Of a stretch of DNA of 64,000 bases, positions 46,621 to 58,499 are shown one piece after another. This DNA is from Impatiens glandulifera (lineage: Eukaryota; Streptophyta; Magnoliopsida; Ericales; Balsaminaceae). Position numbers and translations under genes: made by a program. The stretch covers positions 46,617,370 through 46,681,369 of the forward strand of contig NC_061866.1 of assembly GCF_907164915.1 (NCBI RefSeq), read 5' to 3'. The notes under the pieces were generated by a model. It made no database searches. It was given only the letters and a program-made list of their open reading frames with translations, and was not told the origin of the DNA. Position 1 is the first letter of the stretch, and every line of letters starts with the position of its first letter.

Positions 46621-48060
46621 AGTTCCTCTTGAATTGTAAAGGTTAACAACAATTCATCAAGCAAATTTAAAAAAATTACGAGGCACGTCTCTAATGGTTC
46701 TTAGACATTTTTTTTTATCAAGATCATGGTGGGTGAGATTCAAATTGCACTACTAAAGACCTTAAGGTGATTCAAATTGCAGTGTTGTTTGTTACTTTCT
46801 TAGCTTTCACTTGAAGTTGTCAATATGATGTTATAAATTTTATTCTCTAACTTAAAAATAGTGGATTATATTTGATATAACTTATTATATATCCATGTTG
46901 TGTCTGATTTGAGTATGCAAACATATTAAAAATGAAGGTTTAACTTAGTATGATAGTTCAAGTATTAGGAGTTATTGTCTAAAAATTTATAGATCGCGAG
47001 TTTAAGTAGTTCTTCAAATTTCTTATTATTTCATTAATCTTTTCGTATATGTTTCAAACTTTTCAATTCCACGTAACTCTTTTTGAAGACATTGTCGTTG
47101 AACATGAACACCAAGATAACATATATCCTAGCACTTACAATGTTTGTGAAATTGTACCCGAACAAATGAAGTTAAAAATATATATTTTAAAAGTTGTTCC
47201 TAGTTTTCTCTTGCCCTATTGTTAAATATTCAAATATAATATAGAGGCTCTAGAGAGAATTATCTTTATATCCCAATCATTGCATTATTTCCGGTTAGCT
47301 AGATTTTCTAGTAGGGATTTTTTTTAGACTTGTTCTATCTCGTCTTTGAAATCAACCGGAAATAATTGCATTAATGAAATATCTTTATTGAGTTTTTAAT
47401 TGAAAAAATGCGCAAGAATTAAATATCTTCTTTATTATTGGGTTTTAAAATTTTTGCAGATTGTTCAAACTATTTAGTATCATCTCATCGACATTTTATT
47501 TTGTGGTTTAAATTTTCTAAATATTATTTTGATTTGCTTATAAATTGTTTTAACTTCGGCTTTGTAAATAATGAAAAGAGATTTTTCAACTTAAAATAAT
47601 AAGAAGTTAGAAAAGGTCATTAACAACAACAATGCAAGCCCAAATTCATTCTTTCTATATCTTTTCTATCCAACTTAATTGCATTGTTATGAAAAGAATG
47701 TAATGTAGAACTAGATTTTACAGTATTTATCTCGTTTGAATCATTAAAATTAAACGTGTGATGTAACTTTAATAAAATAAATTATTACCCAAATTCAAAA
47801 ATCAACATTATATAATATTAAACCTACTTAGTTATGTCAAAAAAATTGGTTTAATAAACCCACCAAAGTACGTATCCCAGTATTAAGAGTCGTTTAAGAG
47901 ATCATAATGTCACAGGTTCAATTCTATCGTTTAATATTAATAAATTGATTGAGTAACCACCCAGACATAAAATACAGGGTAACATCCATAAGTTGTTAGA
48001 AGTGTAGTTGCTAAAAACAATTTAATTAAAAACATTCAAAATAAAATAGTAAAATAAAAT
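46620..48060. other. AT-rich spacer
   Basis: No gene recognised on either strand; no clear transposon ends. Confidence 0.5.
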
Positions 48061-48310
48061 GCATTCATCATCAAGCATAGACAAAGAAAAGTGAAAAATG
48101 GCATGGTTTTCTCCAAGAGAACTGATAATGAAAAATAATTAAACAAAAAACAATCTAACAATAGATAATCAGCTTTATGTATAATTTTAAACATTCAATA
48201 TATTTTTATCAATAATGTAAGAATATGTATTAATGTAAATAAATGTGAAATCAAATAATTATAAATTTTTAATGTTAAAGAAATTAAAGCAAAAAAAATG
48301 AAATGATAGT

Positions 48311-48819
48311 TTATTGAAATACAATCTTAGCTTTAGAAGATGTGGAAGGACATTTCATTAAAAACAGACTTAATCAATTGTTGACTATCCAATCTTCTTT
48401 GCAAAACTAATGTATTCATAAGAATCTAAAAACCCTTTCAACCTAACCATCCTGATAATTTAAGAAAAGAATGCATTTCCGAAAGTTGTTCTTCCCAATA
48501 TTTATCGTCAGTTGAGTCATTCATCTGTTGATATAATTTCAACTAATCAATTCCAAACACAAACGGATGATAGTTCCATTGGGATAAGTTCCAACGCAAA
48601 CTGAGCTGGAAAATCAAAAGGAATGGTTGTGAAATCGAGGTCGGGGATTGAAGAAAAGACGTTCTTCCATCTTTGTGAAAGGATAATAGTTTGGGCGGCG
48701 AATCTAATCGGTTAAAAGCGGAGAATATCGTGGATGATATGGTCTGGAAGCTTGCTGATTCGATCGTTAGGGTTCATCGTCATCATAAGAATCTTATTTT
48801 TGGAAGATCTTGATTCCAT
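48311..48819 (-). pseudogene. F-box pseudogene E, F-box joined to FBD remnant
   Basis: The minus strand starts at ATG 48819 (MESRSSKNK, then MNPNDRISKLPDHIIHDIL) and continues with AAQTIILSQRWKNVFSSIPD. A TAA stop replaces the leucine after ILRF. After the F-box, most of exon 1, all of exon 2 and both introns are missing, and the text passes straight into the FBD exon (48311-48545), itself shortened. The downstream flank 48060-48310 matches 15700-15925. Its basic MESRS start resembles gene D, while the MNPND segment resembles gene B, so it may keep an ancestral N-terminus. Confidence 0.8.
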
Positions 48820-48986
48820 GATCGATTGATTGATGAAGAGTGTTCAATCCAAACCTTTTCCAAAGAATTAGGATTTATTTAGCTTTGCTGCCGCCACTGT
48901 CAATACGCCTTTATAAATTATTCCTGTAAAACCGTTACCAAACCTATATATAGAAACTTATACTATAAAATATATAATATTTTTAA

Positions 48987-49263
48987 GAGAAATGATTAGG
49001 TGAGGGAATTTGGTAAGAGAATGATGTGGCATAATCTTATTAGTTGAAAAAATCAAATAATTTCTCTCTTTTTTCTCTTTCCTTCCATTTTTACATTTTC
49101 CAACCAATGAAGGTGATGCCACGTCATTCCCTCACCAAATTCCCTTACTAAATTCCCTCACTCTATCACTCCTCTATATCTATTTTCCAATGAAGGTGAT
49201 GCCACGTCATTCACTCACCAAATTCCCTTACTAAATTCCCTCACTCTATCACTCCTCTATATC
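48987..49263. mobile_element. MULE-type MITE with 9-bp target duplication
   Basis: Flanked by TATTTTTAA at 48978-48986 and 49264-49272. The left end GAGAAATGATTAGGTGAGGG and the right end (CCCTCACTCTATCACTCC to CTATATC) are imperfect inverted repeats; GGGAATTTGGTAAG and ATGACGTGGCA-like words occur in both halves. It is the same family as 12451-12632. An 83-base tandem duplication (49104-49186 and 49187-49269) covers the right end and runs into the target duplication, so it arose after insertion. Confidence 0.7.
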
Positions 49264-49269
49264 TATTTT
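49104..49269. repeat. 83-bp tandem duplication at a MITE end
   Basis: CCAATGAAGGTGATGCCACG starts at 49104 and 49187. The two units differ at about one base in 83, so the duplication is recent. Confidence 0.9.
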
Positions 49270-49544
49270 TAATATTATGAAGTTATTTTAATAAATAAGA
49301 AAAATAAAATTTAATTATATTAAATAAACTACAAGTCATCTAGTAAAAAAATTAACTATCTCAAATTTGCAAATATAAATAAAATATTTTTGATATAAGT
49401 ATATTTCACAATCTGATCTTTAATTTAGTTAAGTAAATATGATATTGTTTCAAAAATAATTATAATTATATACTATTTACAAAATAAAGTTATCATAAAA
49501 TAGAATGATTATTTTAAAACTTCATCTAAAATCTTAAGGTTGTT

Positions 49545-49790
49545 CGTTTATGGATTTTTTTTAAAAATTAAGAGAGAGAAAAATTGAATGATGGGTGATG
49601 ATTTTGAGGAGGTAATGATTATTTTAAGTAAAAAGACTTAAATATATTGATATATATAAATAAAATATAAAATAATAATTTAAAATAAATGATATTTTAA
49701 TATTTTAGTTAATGAAATGATTGATTTGAAAATTAATTTTGAAAAAATTAAAATAAAAACTTATAATGAAAAAGGCCTTATAGTATAAAA
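49545..49790. mobile_element. AT-rich MITE-like repeat, family copy 2 (inverted)
   Basis: The reverse complement shares its core with 33145-33375 and 59617-59880 (AAGACTTAAATATATTGATA, then TATATAAATAAAATATAAAA). The left end, GGTTGTTCGTTTATGGATTT, is of the same G-TGTTNG type. No target duplication was confirmed. Confidence 0.45.
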
Positions 49791-52700
49791 TTTTCAAAAT
49801 CAAATAAAATCAATGGTTAAAATTTTAAATTAATTCTTAAAATATTATAATTTTAAAAAATGTTACAATATTATAACATTTTATATTGGAAAAACAAATT
49901 TATAATTATTGATCAAAATAAAGTTATTATTTATTCAAATAAATTAATTTTGTAAATATAATTTTTTATAGTGTTATCTATTTATTATTATTTTTTAATT
50001 AATTATATATATAAATTTTAAAAAATAGTTAAGGCATAAAATCCTTAATTATGTATATAAATAATAATATATAACTAATATTTTTTTAAAATTAAATTTT
50101 TATAATTTCAAATAAATCTGAATGTTTCATGTTTACAACTATTTAACGATTTTAATTAACTTGAATTAAACATCATAATCATAATATAAATAAATTTCAA
50201 AAATAAAATCATAACAAAATGTTAAGTTTAAAATTTTAACCGATCTGGCTATTGATATTCCTGCACAAAGTTAACCCGGGCATATTTAACATATAAAGGG
50301 TGAATTTAAGTTTTATTACTATTTAAACAAACTTTAGAAAAATATAATTTTATAAGAAATCTCTTCTTCTTTTTCTAAAAGAAATAAAAAAAAATTCTGA
50401 TACCAGTTGTTTCATTAAGTGGAATGGGCCCAGGCCCAAATGTTTACAAATGTAGTCTGATATTATCAATAACTTGTTTTTCAGTTTTAATTTTTATCAT
50501 AACTTGAAATATTTTGATATTTTAATTAGATTTTTACAATTCCATACCTTAGTGGAATATATATGTTCAACAAAACTTAATTTTGCAAAACAAAATTTTA
50601 AGACTAGATCATATGCGACAGAAAGAAGTGGCATTCGACAGTGTTGCTGACTTTACTTCATTTAAGTTTCGACATATATTTATTTTATTTTAGGTAGAAT
50701 GTTAGAATAACTCTTGTAGTCATAACACCCACTTCAATTTACTACAATTTAAGATCTTTTAAATTTATAAGTAAGAATTGAATTCGTAACTTTACTCTTG
50801 ACATCTTGAACTAATTAAGTAAAATATGATTTTATTATTATTTATTTTTTTATTAAAGAAAAAACATAAAATCACATCAGATTTTGGACCAATCAACTAC
50901 ATATGTCCAAAACATTGTCTCCATGTGATGTCAATTCTTTACTAATTCAACCATTACTCACAAATCATCATTAATAATTCAAACAGGGATCTTCATAAGA
51001 TTTAAAATTAACACTCAAGTTTATTAAGTTTTTGAACTTAACAATATTTTTACCTTTTCCTATCTTGACTCATTTATTGAAACTTTGATTTAACAAATTG
51101 AATGTAGTACAATGGCTTTAATTCCCCCGTTATTTTAACATTTTTTATAAAAAAAATTAGAAATCCTTTGCTCTCTTATATGATTCTTTTCACCGGACTA
51201 CAATTAAATTTATTAATCTTGATATTATAAAATTTTACTTAACTATCTTTATTTAATAATACATTTTTTCTAAAGTTTTCTAAGAAAATTTGTATTACTA
51301 AATAAAGACAGTTAAGTAAAATTTTAAAATAGGTTTAGGACTGCAAAAACTTATAACCCTCATAATTTTTGTTTGGTTTAAAGTACAAAAATATATAAAT
51401 GATATATTTTTGGGTTAGATATATAATATAAGAATATGCATATGGTAGACAAAAAGTTAATTTTATCTTTTTACAGTTTGGATTTTATTTTTATACTTAA
51501 TTACTATAATAAATTTTAATTTATTTATTATAATAATTTATTTGTATCATTATTATTTAATATTATTAATTTTTATATTTAATAATCAATGAAATTTTAA
51601 TTAATATACAAAATTAATTCTAATATATTTTTTATGTGAATTATATTTATTTCGTTTAAATGTTATTAATTGATATTATTAAAATAAATATAAAACCAAA
51701 ATAGTAATATAATAATTATGAATTAATTAAATTATAAAAATTAGTGATAATAATAATTGGTAAGATTATCATTATTTTTATAAGTATAACTTTTAATAAT
51801 GATATTACAACAATATATATATATATATATTTAATCTATTGTATAATAATAAGTTATATATAATAATATTAATAAAGGTATAATTGAAAATTAAAAAATA
51901 TTGACTTCAATCATTAAAAAATTGTTAACTAATATAGTTTAAACGACCAAAGTGATTTCTAAATTATTTAAGATTGTAAATTTAAAATTATAAAAATAGT
52001 AAAAAATTACCTTAACTAACTTACTAATTTTCTTTAAAATAGTAAAAAATGAAAAAAAAAAATTGAAATTTTAACTTTACCATATAGAATATTTGCCACC
52101 AAAATAATCAATCATGCACATATATAAATATCATAGATTCAATGAAAATGAAAGACAACTAATTTATTTTTTATGAGATTAGCTTATTCATTGAAAGAAA
52201 TTATCATGACCATGTTGTCATGATCCATTAAGAATATGTGCACCTCACATATATAATTAGACATTGTTTAATTAAATCGTCAATGCTATAGATAATTAAT
52301 GGTTGTTAATAACATGACTAATGACCTAATTTTATCCTTTAAAATTGGTTTAATCCATTTGTAACCCCTGAAATCAAATCAATTTTTTAAGTGTTAATAG
52401 TCCATGATTTGGACATATGATCAATGGAATAATGATAACAACTACATATTACGTACCATGTTTATCCAACACTTAATTAAGATATGCCATAGTCTTATTA
52501 TTCACTAGAAAATTTGTGTTTCATGCGTTTCCTACATTAATAAAAAAAAAATGTGTTAAATTTTTTGAAAATATTAAATCATATTAATAGCAAAAATTGA
52601 AAAAACTTGCCATTTCAAAAGATACGAAGATGAGAAAATTTCAAACAAACTATTTCTTCCAATCAAATTTATAATTCATTGATTGGGGACAAAAGGGTGA

Positions 52701-53830
52701 GTTTCAAACAAACTGTCGATTTTATTTTTTCTTTTGTTATGTTTTTGAGATTTTTTCTTTAAATTGTTCGGAATATTCGAATTCACGATCATGTGACAAT
52801 GAGTTTTAATTTGTGCTTTGTCCACTGGATTAATTAAACGAGATATCTACTTAGGTTTGATATTAATTAGAGTTATATGTGCTTTTCTAAATGATATTTT
52901 TGGCTTGCAAATAGTTGGCATGATTTACCACAAAGACATATGATATGGATATTAAATAAGATGGTCTGATTAATTAAAGGATATATAAGATAACAAAATC
53001 TATTAAAAAATTGCTTGATATTCTCTCCACCTATATCTTTATAAATTTAACTGTTCCATCTTCATCCTAATTGTTAGATCCAAACAAAACCTTAATACAC
53101 AATTCAAAGGGTAGCTTATCTACAAAAGTTAGGCATTAATGATGTCTTACATAATAATTAATTTAATTAAGCTCATGAAAATTTGTTAGTTATTTGTCAA
53201 ATCATAGGGTGTGACTTTTCTCTATGTTTGTCTTTCATAAACCAATAATAAAACCTAGTATGAAATTTTTTAAAGAAATGTCATCAAAATTCTTAACAAA
53301 ATACATTTATCAAAATGGCTTGTTTTTTTACACATAATTAAAGCACTCCCAACGAAATAATGTCGTTTCACATGATAAAATAAAATTAACAATCTTTCCA
53401 ATCACATAATAAACTTATGTGGAAAAAAATTGAAACATAATAATGCAAATCATGTCATTTGGTGACATATATAAGTTAATGAACAACCAAAACAAAAATA
53501 AAGGTCAAAATTAAAGCTCTTTTTATAGACCTTAGTTCAATTTGAAGTTCAACACTTTTCTCACATTGTACATATATAGTTTATTCAATTATAAAGTTTT
53601 TGAGTCTTCTTAAACATTGATTTGTTGTTCACGAATCATTTTTCTGTGAAGAATATCATTTTCTAATTTATCATTGTTGTATGTAAAAGTTAAAATGACT
53701 CTACATCTCCACTACAATTTAATAAATTCTAACAAAATAATTTTTAAAAAAATAATTCATAGTCGATTTGTTGAAAATTTATTATATAGATTCATTTTTT
53801 GAATTAAGAAGAACTAGCATGACACCCACA
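49791..53830. other. AT-rich intergenic region
   Basis: Four kilobases with no recognisable gene, RNA or element. Composition is highly AT-rich with many short poly-A and poly-T runs. A TA run lies near 51812-51830. Confidence 0.6.
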
Positions 53831-53835
53831 TTAAT

Positions 53836-54037
53836 TGTGAAGTTTCTGAACTTTGAATTGAGTTGTAAAATTAGGTTGGAGAAGAATGAAGAAACTGATT
53901 GAGAAAAAACGTAAAAGACTTTAGGAGTCTTCAATCCTTTTATTAATGTAATAAATCTGTTACAGTCCCTGAATTATCTATCAGGTTTTAATAAGACTAT
54001 AAACTTATAAAAACAAACATATCAACATATTTTCACA
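53836..54037 (-). repeat. 3' LTR of Copia 2 (202 bp)
   Basis: Directly preceded on the coding strand by the purine tract GAGGGAGGGA. The polyprotein stop codon overlaps its first bases (ATG|TGA). Identical by eye to 58499-58700. Confidence 0.97.
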
Positions 54038-57000
54038 TCCCTCCCTCAAGATGAACATCCCTTAAGTTCATCTTGTCTCTAAGATTAACAAAAGGTCGAA
54101 ATTCTAAGGGCTTTGTAAAAATGTCAGCTTGTTGAATTTTTGAATATACATGTAATGGCTGAATAAAACCTTGTTTGAAACTGTCCCTCACAATATGACA
54201 ATCTATGTCGAGATGTTTCGTTCTCTCGTGGAAGACTGGATTTTCAGTAATATGTATTGCAGCTTGATTGTCGCAGCGTAGGGGAATCGGGAGATGGACT
54301 GCAGCATTGAAGTCTTTCAGCAAAAAAGTGATCCATTTCAGCTCACATACAGTGGTGGCCATGCTTCGATATTCCGCTTCTGCAGTGGATCGTGAGACTG
54401 TGTTTTGTTTTTTTGTTTTCCAAGACACCATGGCTCCTCCAAGTTTAACACAATAACCTGTAAGGGACCTCCGACTGTCTGTACAAGTTGCCCAATCGGC
54501 ATCTGAAAAAGCCTCAAGTACACTATTAGTATTACAAGAGTAAAACAGTCCAAGTGAAGGCGTGCCTTTAAGGTACTTGACAACCTGTAAGGCAGCCTCC
54601 CAATGGACTTCCAGCGGTTTCTGCATATATTGACTTAGTTGCTGGACACTAAACCCGATATCTGGTCTTGTAAAACTCAAGTAAATTAAACGTCCAACAA
54701 GCCTTCTGAACATCTCTGGTTCAGCCAATTCTGGACTATTTAATTCATTGAGTTTGATCCCTTTTTTCATTGGGATATCAACTGGTTTACATCCAGTAAG
54801 ACCTGTGTCAGCCAGTATGTCAAGAATATACTTGCGCTGATTTACAAATAAACCAGCTTTAGTACGATGCAATTCCAACCCTAGAAAATATTTGGCTTCG
54901 CCCAAGTCTTTGATTGTAAATTTTTTATCAAGATAATTCTTAACATCATTTATAATTTCTATAGAATTTCCAGCAATAAGTATATCATCTACATAAACTA
55001 ACAAGGCAGTAAATGTTTTTTCAGTTTTAAAAATGAATAAACAGTTATCATTAATTGATTGAACAAAACCAAAATGAATTAATTGTTTTGAAAACTCTTT
55101 ATTCCACTGCCTTGAAGATTGTTTTAAGCCATAAAGGCTTTTGTTTAGATGACATACCAGATTTCGTTTATTTATTTCTCCCGTTAATCCTTCTGGAATG
55201 TCCATAAAAACATCCTCTTCCAAGTCACCGTGGAGGAATGCATTGTTTACGTCAAATTGCTGCAAAAACCAGTTATTAGCAGATGTTAAAGCAAATAAGA
55301 TTCTTACCGTGACTGTTTTAGCAACTGGGGAGAAACTGTCGTGGAAGTCAATGCCGTCTTTTTGATTGTATCCTTTCGCCACTAAACGTGCCTTGTATTT
55401 AGCAATCGATCCATCTGGATTCAACTTGGTCTTATATATCCATCTACAGCCTATCGCTTTCTTCCCTTTAGGAAGTTGAACTAGACTCCATGTATTATTT
55501 TCTTTTAAAGCTGTTAATTCATCATCCATAGCATCTTTCCAATGTTTGATTTTTACAGCTTCTTTAAAATTTTGTGGTTCTTTAATAGTGGATATGTTTC
55601 CTAAAAACTCTAGGTGTTCAGCATTCATACATTTAGTCGAATAAGGGAATGTGTTTGGAGTATATGACTTATCATTGTTATTTGTATTTGAATTGACAAC
55701 ATAATTGTCAAGCCAAGTAGGAGGCTTTCTATCCCTGCTGCTTTTTCTTTGTTGTTCTTGTGGATGAATCAATGAGTCATTTAGACTAGGCTGTGTAGAT
55801 GTGTTTGACTCAAAATTTTGATTTTCAGTTGGATGATTATCAAAATCATTTGAAATTAATGGATCATCTTCACCATATAATTCTGATTCTTCATCAGAAT
55901 TATCAAAAAAATCTACATTTGTAGGGTTTTGAGGTTTTTTCACAAAAATATTTTCTTTTTGATATGGAAAAATATTTTCATGAAAGGTTACATCTCTTGA
56001 TACAAAAATATTTTCATTTGAAATATCAAACACTCTATAACCCTTCTGTCCACATGAATAACCAATAAAAATACATTTTTTTCCTCTTGGTTCAAATTTA
56101 GTTTTGTAAGGAAAGTTATTTTTCACATAACACAAGCAACCAAACACCCTAAGATTTGAAAGATCTGGACTTTCTTTATACAATTTAAAAAATGGACTCT
56201 CCCAATTTAAAATTTGTGAAGGGGTCCTATTTATGATATGTGTGGCCATAAGGATTGAAAATGGCCAAAAAGTTGTGGGTAATTTGGCTTGAAAAAGCAG
56301 AGAACGTGCTACTTGTAGTAAATGTTGATGTTTTCGCTCTACCACCCCATTTTGTTGTGGGGTGTAAGGGCAAGACTTTTGATGAAAAATACCATTTTTT
56401 TTAAAAAACTTTTGACATTCATAACTTAAGAATTCACTACCATTATCTGTTCTTACTGTTTTGATTGATGATTCAAAATGTGTTTTAATCATTGTATAGA
56501 AATCAATAAAAGTTTGACAAACAATATTTTTTGATTTAATCATATATGTCCATGTGAATCTTGAAAAATCATCTACAATCGTGAGCATGTAAGGACAATC
56601 AATAAAAGATGTGTCTTTATAAGGGCCCCATATATCCATGTGAACTAGTTCAAAACATTTTGTAGTTTTAGACATACTGCACTTAAAAGATAACCTTTTC
56701 ATTTTAGAGATAGGACATATATCACAATGAAAATTCTCATTTTTATCTAAATTGTAAGCATGCTTAAGTGCTATATCAGATAGATGACCAAGTCTTCTAT
56801 GAATCAACTTGAAATCATTACATGTGTTATACACTTTATTCCCTAATTCAGTTTCTAGTAAGTAAAGGTTCTGGAAAAGATCTCCTCTGCCTATGATCGT
56901 ATTGTCATTAACATCCTGCAATAGACAACCAGTAGAAGAAAATTGACAACTAATATTGTTCCTCTTGGAAAGTTTTGAAACTGAAATTAGGTTATATGTG

Positions 57001-57584
57001 AAACCTTGTACATGCATAACATCATATAATTTTAGTTTTGCAGAAAGTCTAACATTACCTATATGTTTTACATTTTTAGATGTTCCATCAGGTAAGAATA
57101 AAGGCACACTATTTATCATCTTAACATCAGTCATCAAACTCAAATCAGAACAAATATGACAGCTAGCACCACTGTCTACTATCCAAATAGGTTTTTCTTT
57201 ATTATTACTATGCACATTTAGACTACAAACACTAGCAAAATTTTGATTAGAAGACATACCTTCGTAGTACTTGTCTTTACCTTTTCCTTGAGTTTGCAGC
57301 CCTTTTATGACTTCCTTCACCACATCAGCAATTTCAGTGTTACTGAATTTAGAATTCTGATTTGATGATGATTCTGGTTGATCTTCACAAAAGGAAAATG
57401 GATTATTCACTACAGTAGTTGCTGCATTTGCAGAATTTTTTGTCTTCTGATCTCGGTTTCCTTTCCACCATTCCGGATAACCTATGATCTTGAAGCATCC
57501 TTCTTGAGTATGTCCTTCCATCCTGCAATGTGTACAAAACATGTTTGTTGTTCCTTTGTTGTTGCTTCTTGTCTTGTTGATTAC
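54033..57584 (-). CDS. Copia 2 pol: zinc knuckle, protease, integrase, RT, RNase H
   Basis: Open in the gag frame right after a single TGA; the first internal ATG is at 57542 (MFCTHC, 1169 residues from there). Counting from that ATG, the CCHC knuckle is at C3, C6, H11, C16, and protease VDSGAS is near 122-127. Integrase has HRRLGH..CDICPISK, then HMDIWGP, RTDNGSEF and QQNGVVERK for the D-D-E triad. Reverse transcriptase has FDVNNAFLHGDL and YVDDILI; RNase H has FSDADWA and STAEAEYRSM. No other stop or frameshift occurs. Its product copies and inserts the element, if the TGA is bypassed. Confidence 0.95.
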   Translation of the reverse strand, partial: VINKTRSNNKGTTNMFCTHCRMEGHTQEGCFKIIGYPEWWKGNRDQKTKNSANAATTVVNNPFSFCEDQPESSSNQNSKFSNTEIADVVKEVIKGLQTQGKGKDKYYEGMSSNQNFASVCSLNVHSNNKEKPIWIVDSGASCHICSDLSLMTDVKMINSVPLFLPDGTSKNVKHIGNVRLSAKLKLYDVMHVQGFTYNLISVSKLSKRNNISCQFSSTGCLLQDVNDNTIIGRGDLFQNLYLLETELGNKVYNTCNDFKLIHRRLGHLSDIALKHAYNLDKNENFHCDICPISKMKRLSFKCSMSKTTKCFELVHMDIWGPYKDTSFIDCPYMLTIVDDFSRFTWTYMIKSKNIVCQTFIDFYTMIKTHFESSIKTVRTDNGSEFLSYECQKFFKKNGIFHQKSCPYTPQQNGVVERKHQHLLQVARSLLFQAKLPTTFWPFSILMATHIINRTPSQILNWESPFFKLYKESPDLSNLRVFGCLCYVKNNFPYKTKFEPRGKKCIFIGYSCGQKGYRVFDISNENIFVSRDVTFHENIFPYQKENIFVKKPQNPTNVDFFDNSDEESELYGEDDPLISNDFDNHPTENQNFESNTSTQPSLNDSLIHPQEQQRKSSRDRKPPTWLDNYVVNSNTNNNDKSYTPNTFPYSTKCMNAEHLEFLGNISTIKEPQNFKEAVKIKHWKDAMDDELTALKENNTWSLVQLPKGKKAIGCRWIYKTKLNPDGSIAKYKARLVAKGYNQKDGIDFHDSFSPVAKTVTVRILFALTSANNWFLQQFDVNNAFLHGDLEEDVFMDIPEGLTGEINKRNLVCHLNKSLYGLKQSSRQWNKEFSKQLIHFGFVQSINDNCLFIFKTEKTFTALLVYVDDILIAGNSIEIINDVKNYLDKKFTIKDLGEAKYFLGLELHRTKAGLFVNQRKYILDILADTGLTGCKPVDIPMKKGIKLNELNSPELAEPEMFRRLVGRLIYLSFTRPDIGFSVQQLSQYMQKPLEVHWEAALQVVKYLKGTPSLGLFYSCNTNSVLEAFSDADWATCTDSRRSLTGYCVKLGGAMVSWKTKKQNTVSRSTAEAEYRSMATTVCELKWITFLLKDFNAAVHLPIPLRCDNQAAIHITENPVFHERTKHLDIDCHIVRDSFKQGFIQPLHVYSKIQQADIFTKPLEFRPFVNLRDKMNLRDVHLEGGM

Positions 57585-58499
57585 TCATTTTCCTCTATTG
57601 TTTCGAGTATTATTCTGACTTCTTTGCTGATCAAAATTCTCCTTCATAGACATTGCAAAACTATCTGTTTGTTCATTCATTAAAGTCTGCACTTCCCTTT
57701 GTCTTTCAATGCTAAGCAACATGGCATAAGCACGATTTAAGCTTGGTTTTGGGTCCATGAGGAGAATCTGTTGTCTTGCGTTATCAAAATATTCGTTCAA
57801 TCCCATTAAGAATTGTGTCAGCTTGTTTGATGTATCAACTTGGACCACCAATTTCGTCATTCTGCAGCAGCAAACAGTTCTTGGTTCACAATCGCATGCT
57901 GGTAGAGGTTCTAAGACCATCAATTCATCCCAGAGTTTCTTGATCTTGGAAAAATATTTTTCAAGACTTAATGTACCCTGTCTCAGGTTACTAATGGCCT
58001 TCTGGATCTGATAAGCTTGTGGACCGTTGTTTTCTTGATATCGTTCTTTGATATCAAGCCATAAGTCCAACGCTGTGGTTGTGGAAGAATAGTTTGATTT
58101 AATCTCATCCGACACAGTGTTCAGAATCCAAGAACGGACTAAACAGTCCATCTTTCGCCATTTATCAAACACTTCTGATTCTTTTGGTACAACTAAAGAT
58201 CCATCAATAAACCCTAACTTTGATTTCGCTTCTAGCGCTAATCGCATACCACTACTCCAGCCAATATAATTTCCACCATTAAAAATAGTAGTACATATAA
58301 TCGCACCTGTATGATCTGAGTTACGCATCGTTAGCACATCATCTTCGTCTTTCTTCTTTCTAGACATTCTTGATCTTTCGCCGTTCGAACTATCTGTTGA
58401 AGAAGATGAAAGGTAATCGCTGGAAGAAGAATCGTCGGTGTTAATCTGAGTCTCTTCTTCGTCTTCTTGATTTCGACGAGCATCTAGCTCTGATACCAT
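57585..58499 (-). CDS. Copia 2 gag
   Basis: 304 residues from the ATG at 58499. This ATG overlaps the primer-binding site, so the protein begins MVSELDARRN. An acidic, serine-rich N-terminus is followed by the copia gag N-terminal domain (FNGGNYIGWSSGMRLALEAK, about residue 73 on) and a UBN2-like region (LWLDIKERYQENNGP, SLEKYFSKIKKLWDEL). It stops at TGA after NNTRNNRGK, before the zinc knuckle. Gag forms the virus-like particle in which reverse transcription happens. Confidence 0.92.
   Translation of the reverse strand: MVSELDARRNQEDEEETQINTDDSSSSDYLSSSSTDSSNGERSRMSRKKKDEDDVLTMRNSDHTGAIICTTIFNGGNYIGWSSGMRLALEAKSKLGFIDGSLVVPKESEVFDKWRKMDCLVRSWILNTVSDEIKSNYSSTTTALDLWLDIKERYQENNGPQAYQIQKAISNLRQGTLSLEKYFSKIKKLWDELMVLEPLPACDCEPRTVCCCRMTKLVVQVDTSNKLTQFLMGLNEYFDNARQQILLMDPKPSLNRAYAMLLSIERQREVQTLMNEQTDSFAMSMKENFDQQRSQNNTRNNRGK
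58487..58498 (-). promoter_or_regulatory. Primer-binding site (initiator tRNA-Met) of Copia 2
   Basis: The coding strand reads TGGTATCAGAGC immediately after the 5' LTR with no gap, and doubles as codons 1-5 of gag. Confidence 0.95.

Noticed and set aside
47880..47935. Possible tRNA or SINE B box (AGGTTCAATTC)
   Set aside because: No matching A box at the right distance and no tail or target duplication.
57403..57588. A 61-codon frame (MSNQQDKKQQQRNNK) whose ATG overlaps the gag TGA of Copia 2, hinting at frameshift expression
   Set aside because: Reaching pol from it would need a second shift. Pol is already in the gag frame, so one stop codon is the simpler reading.
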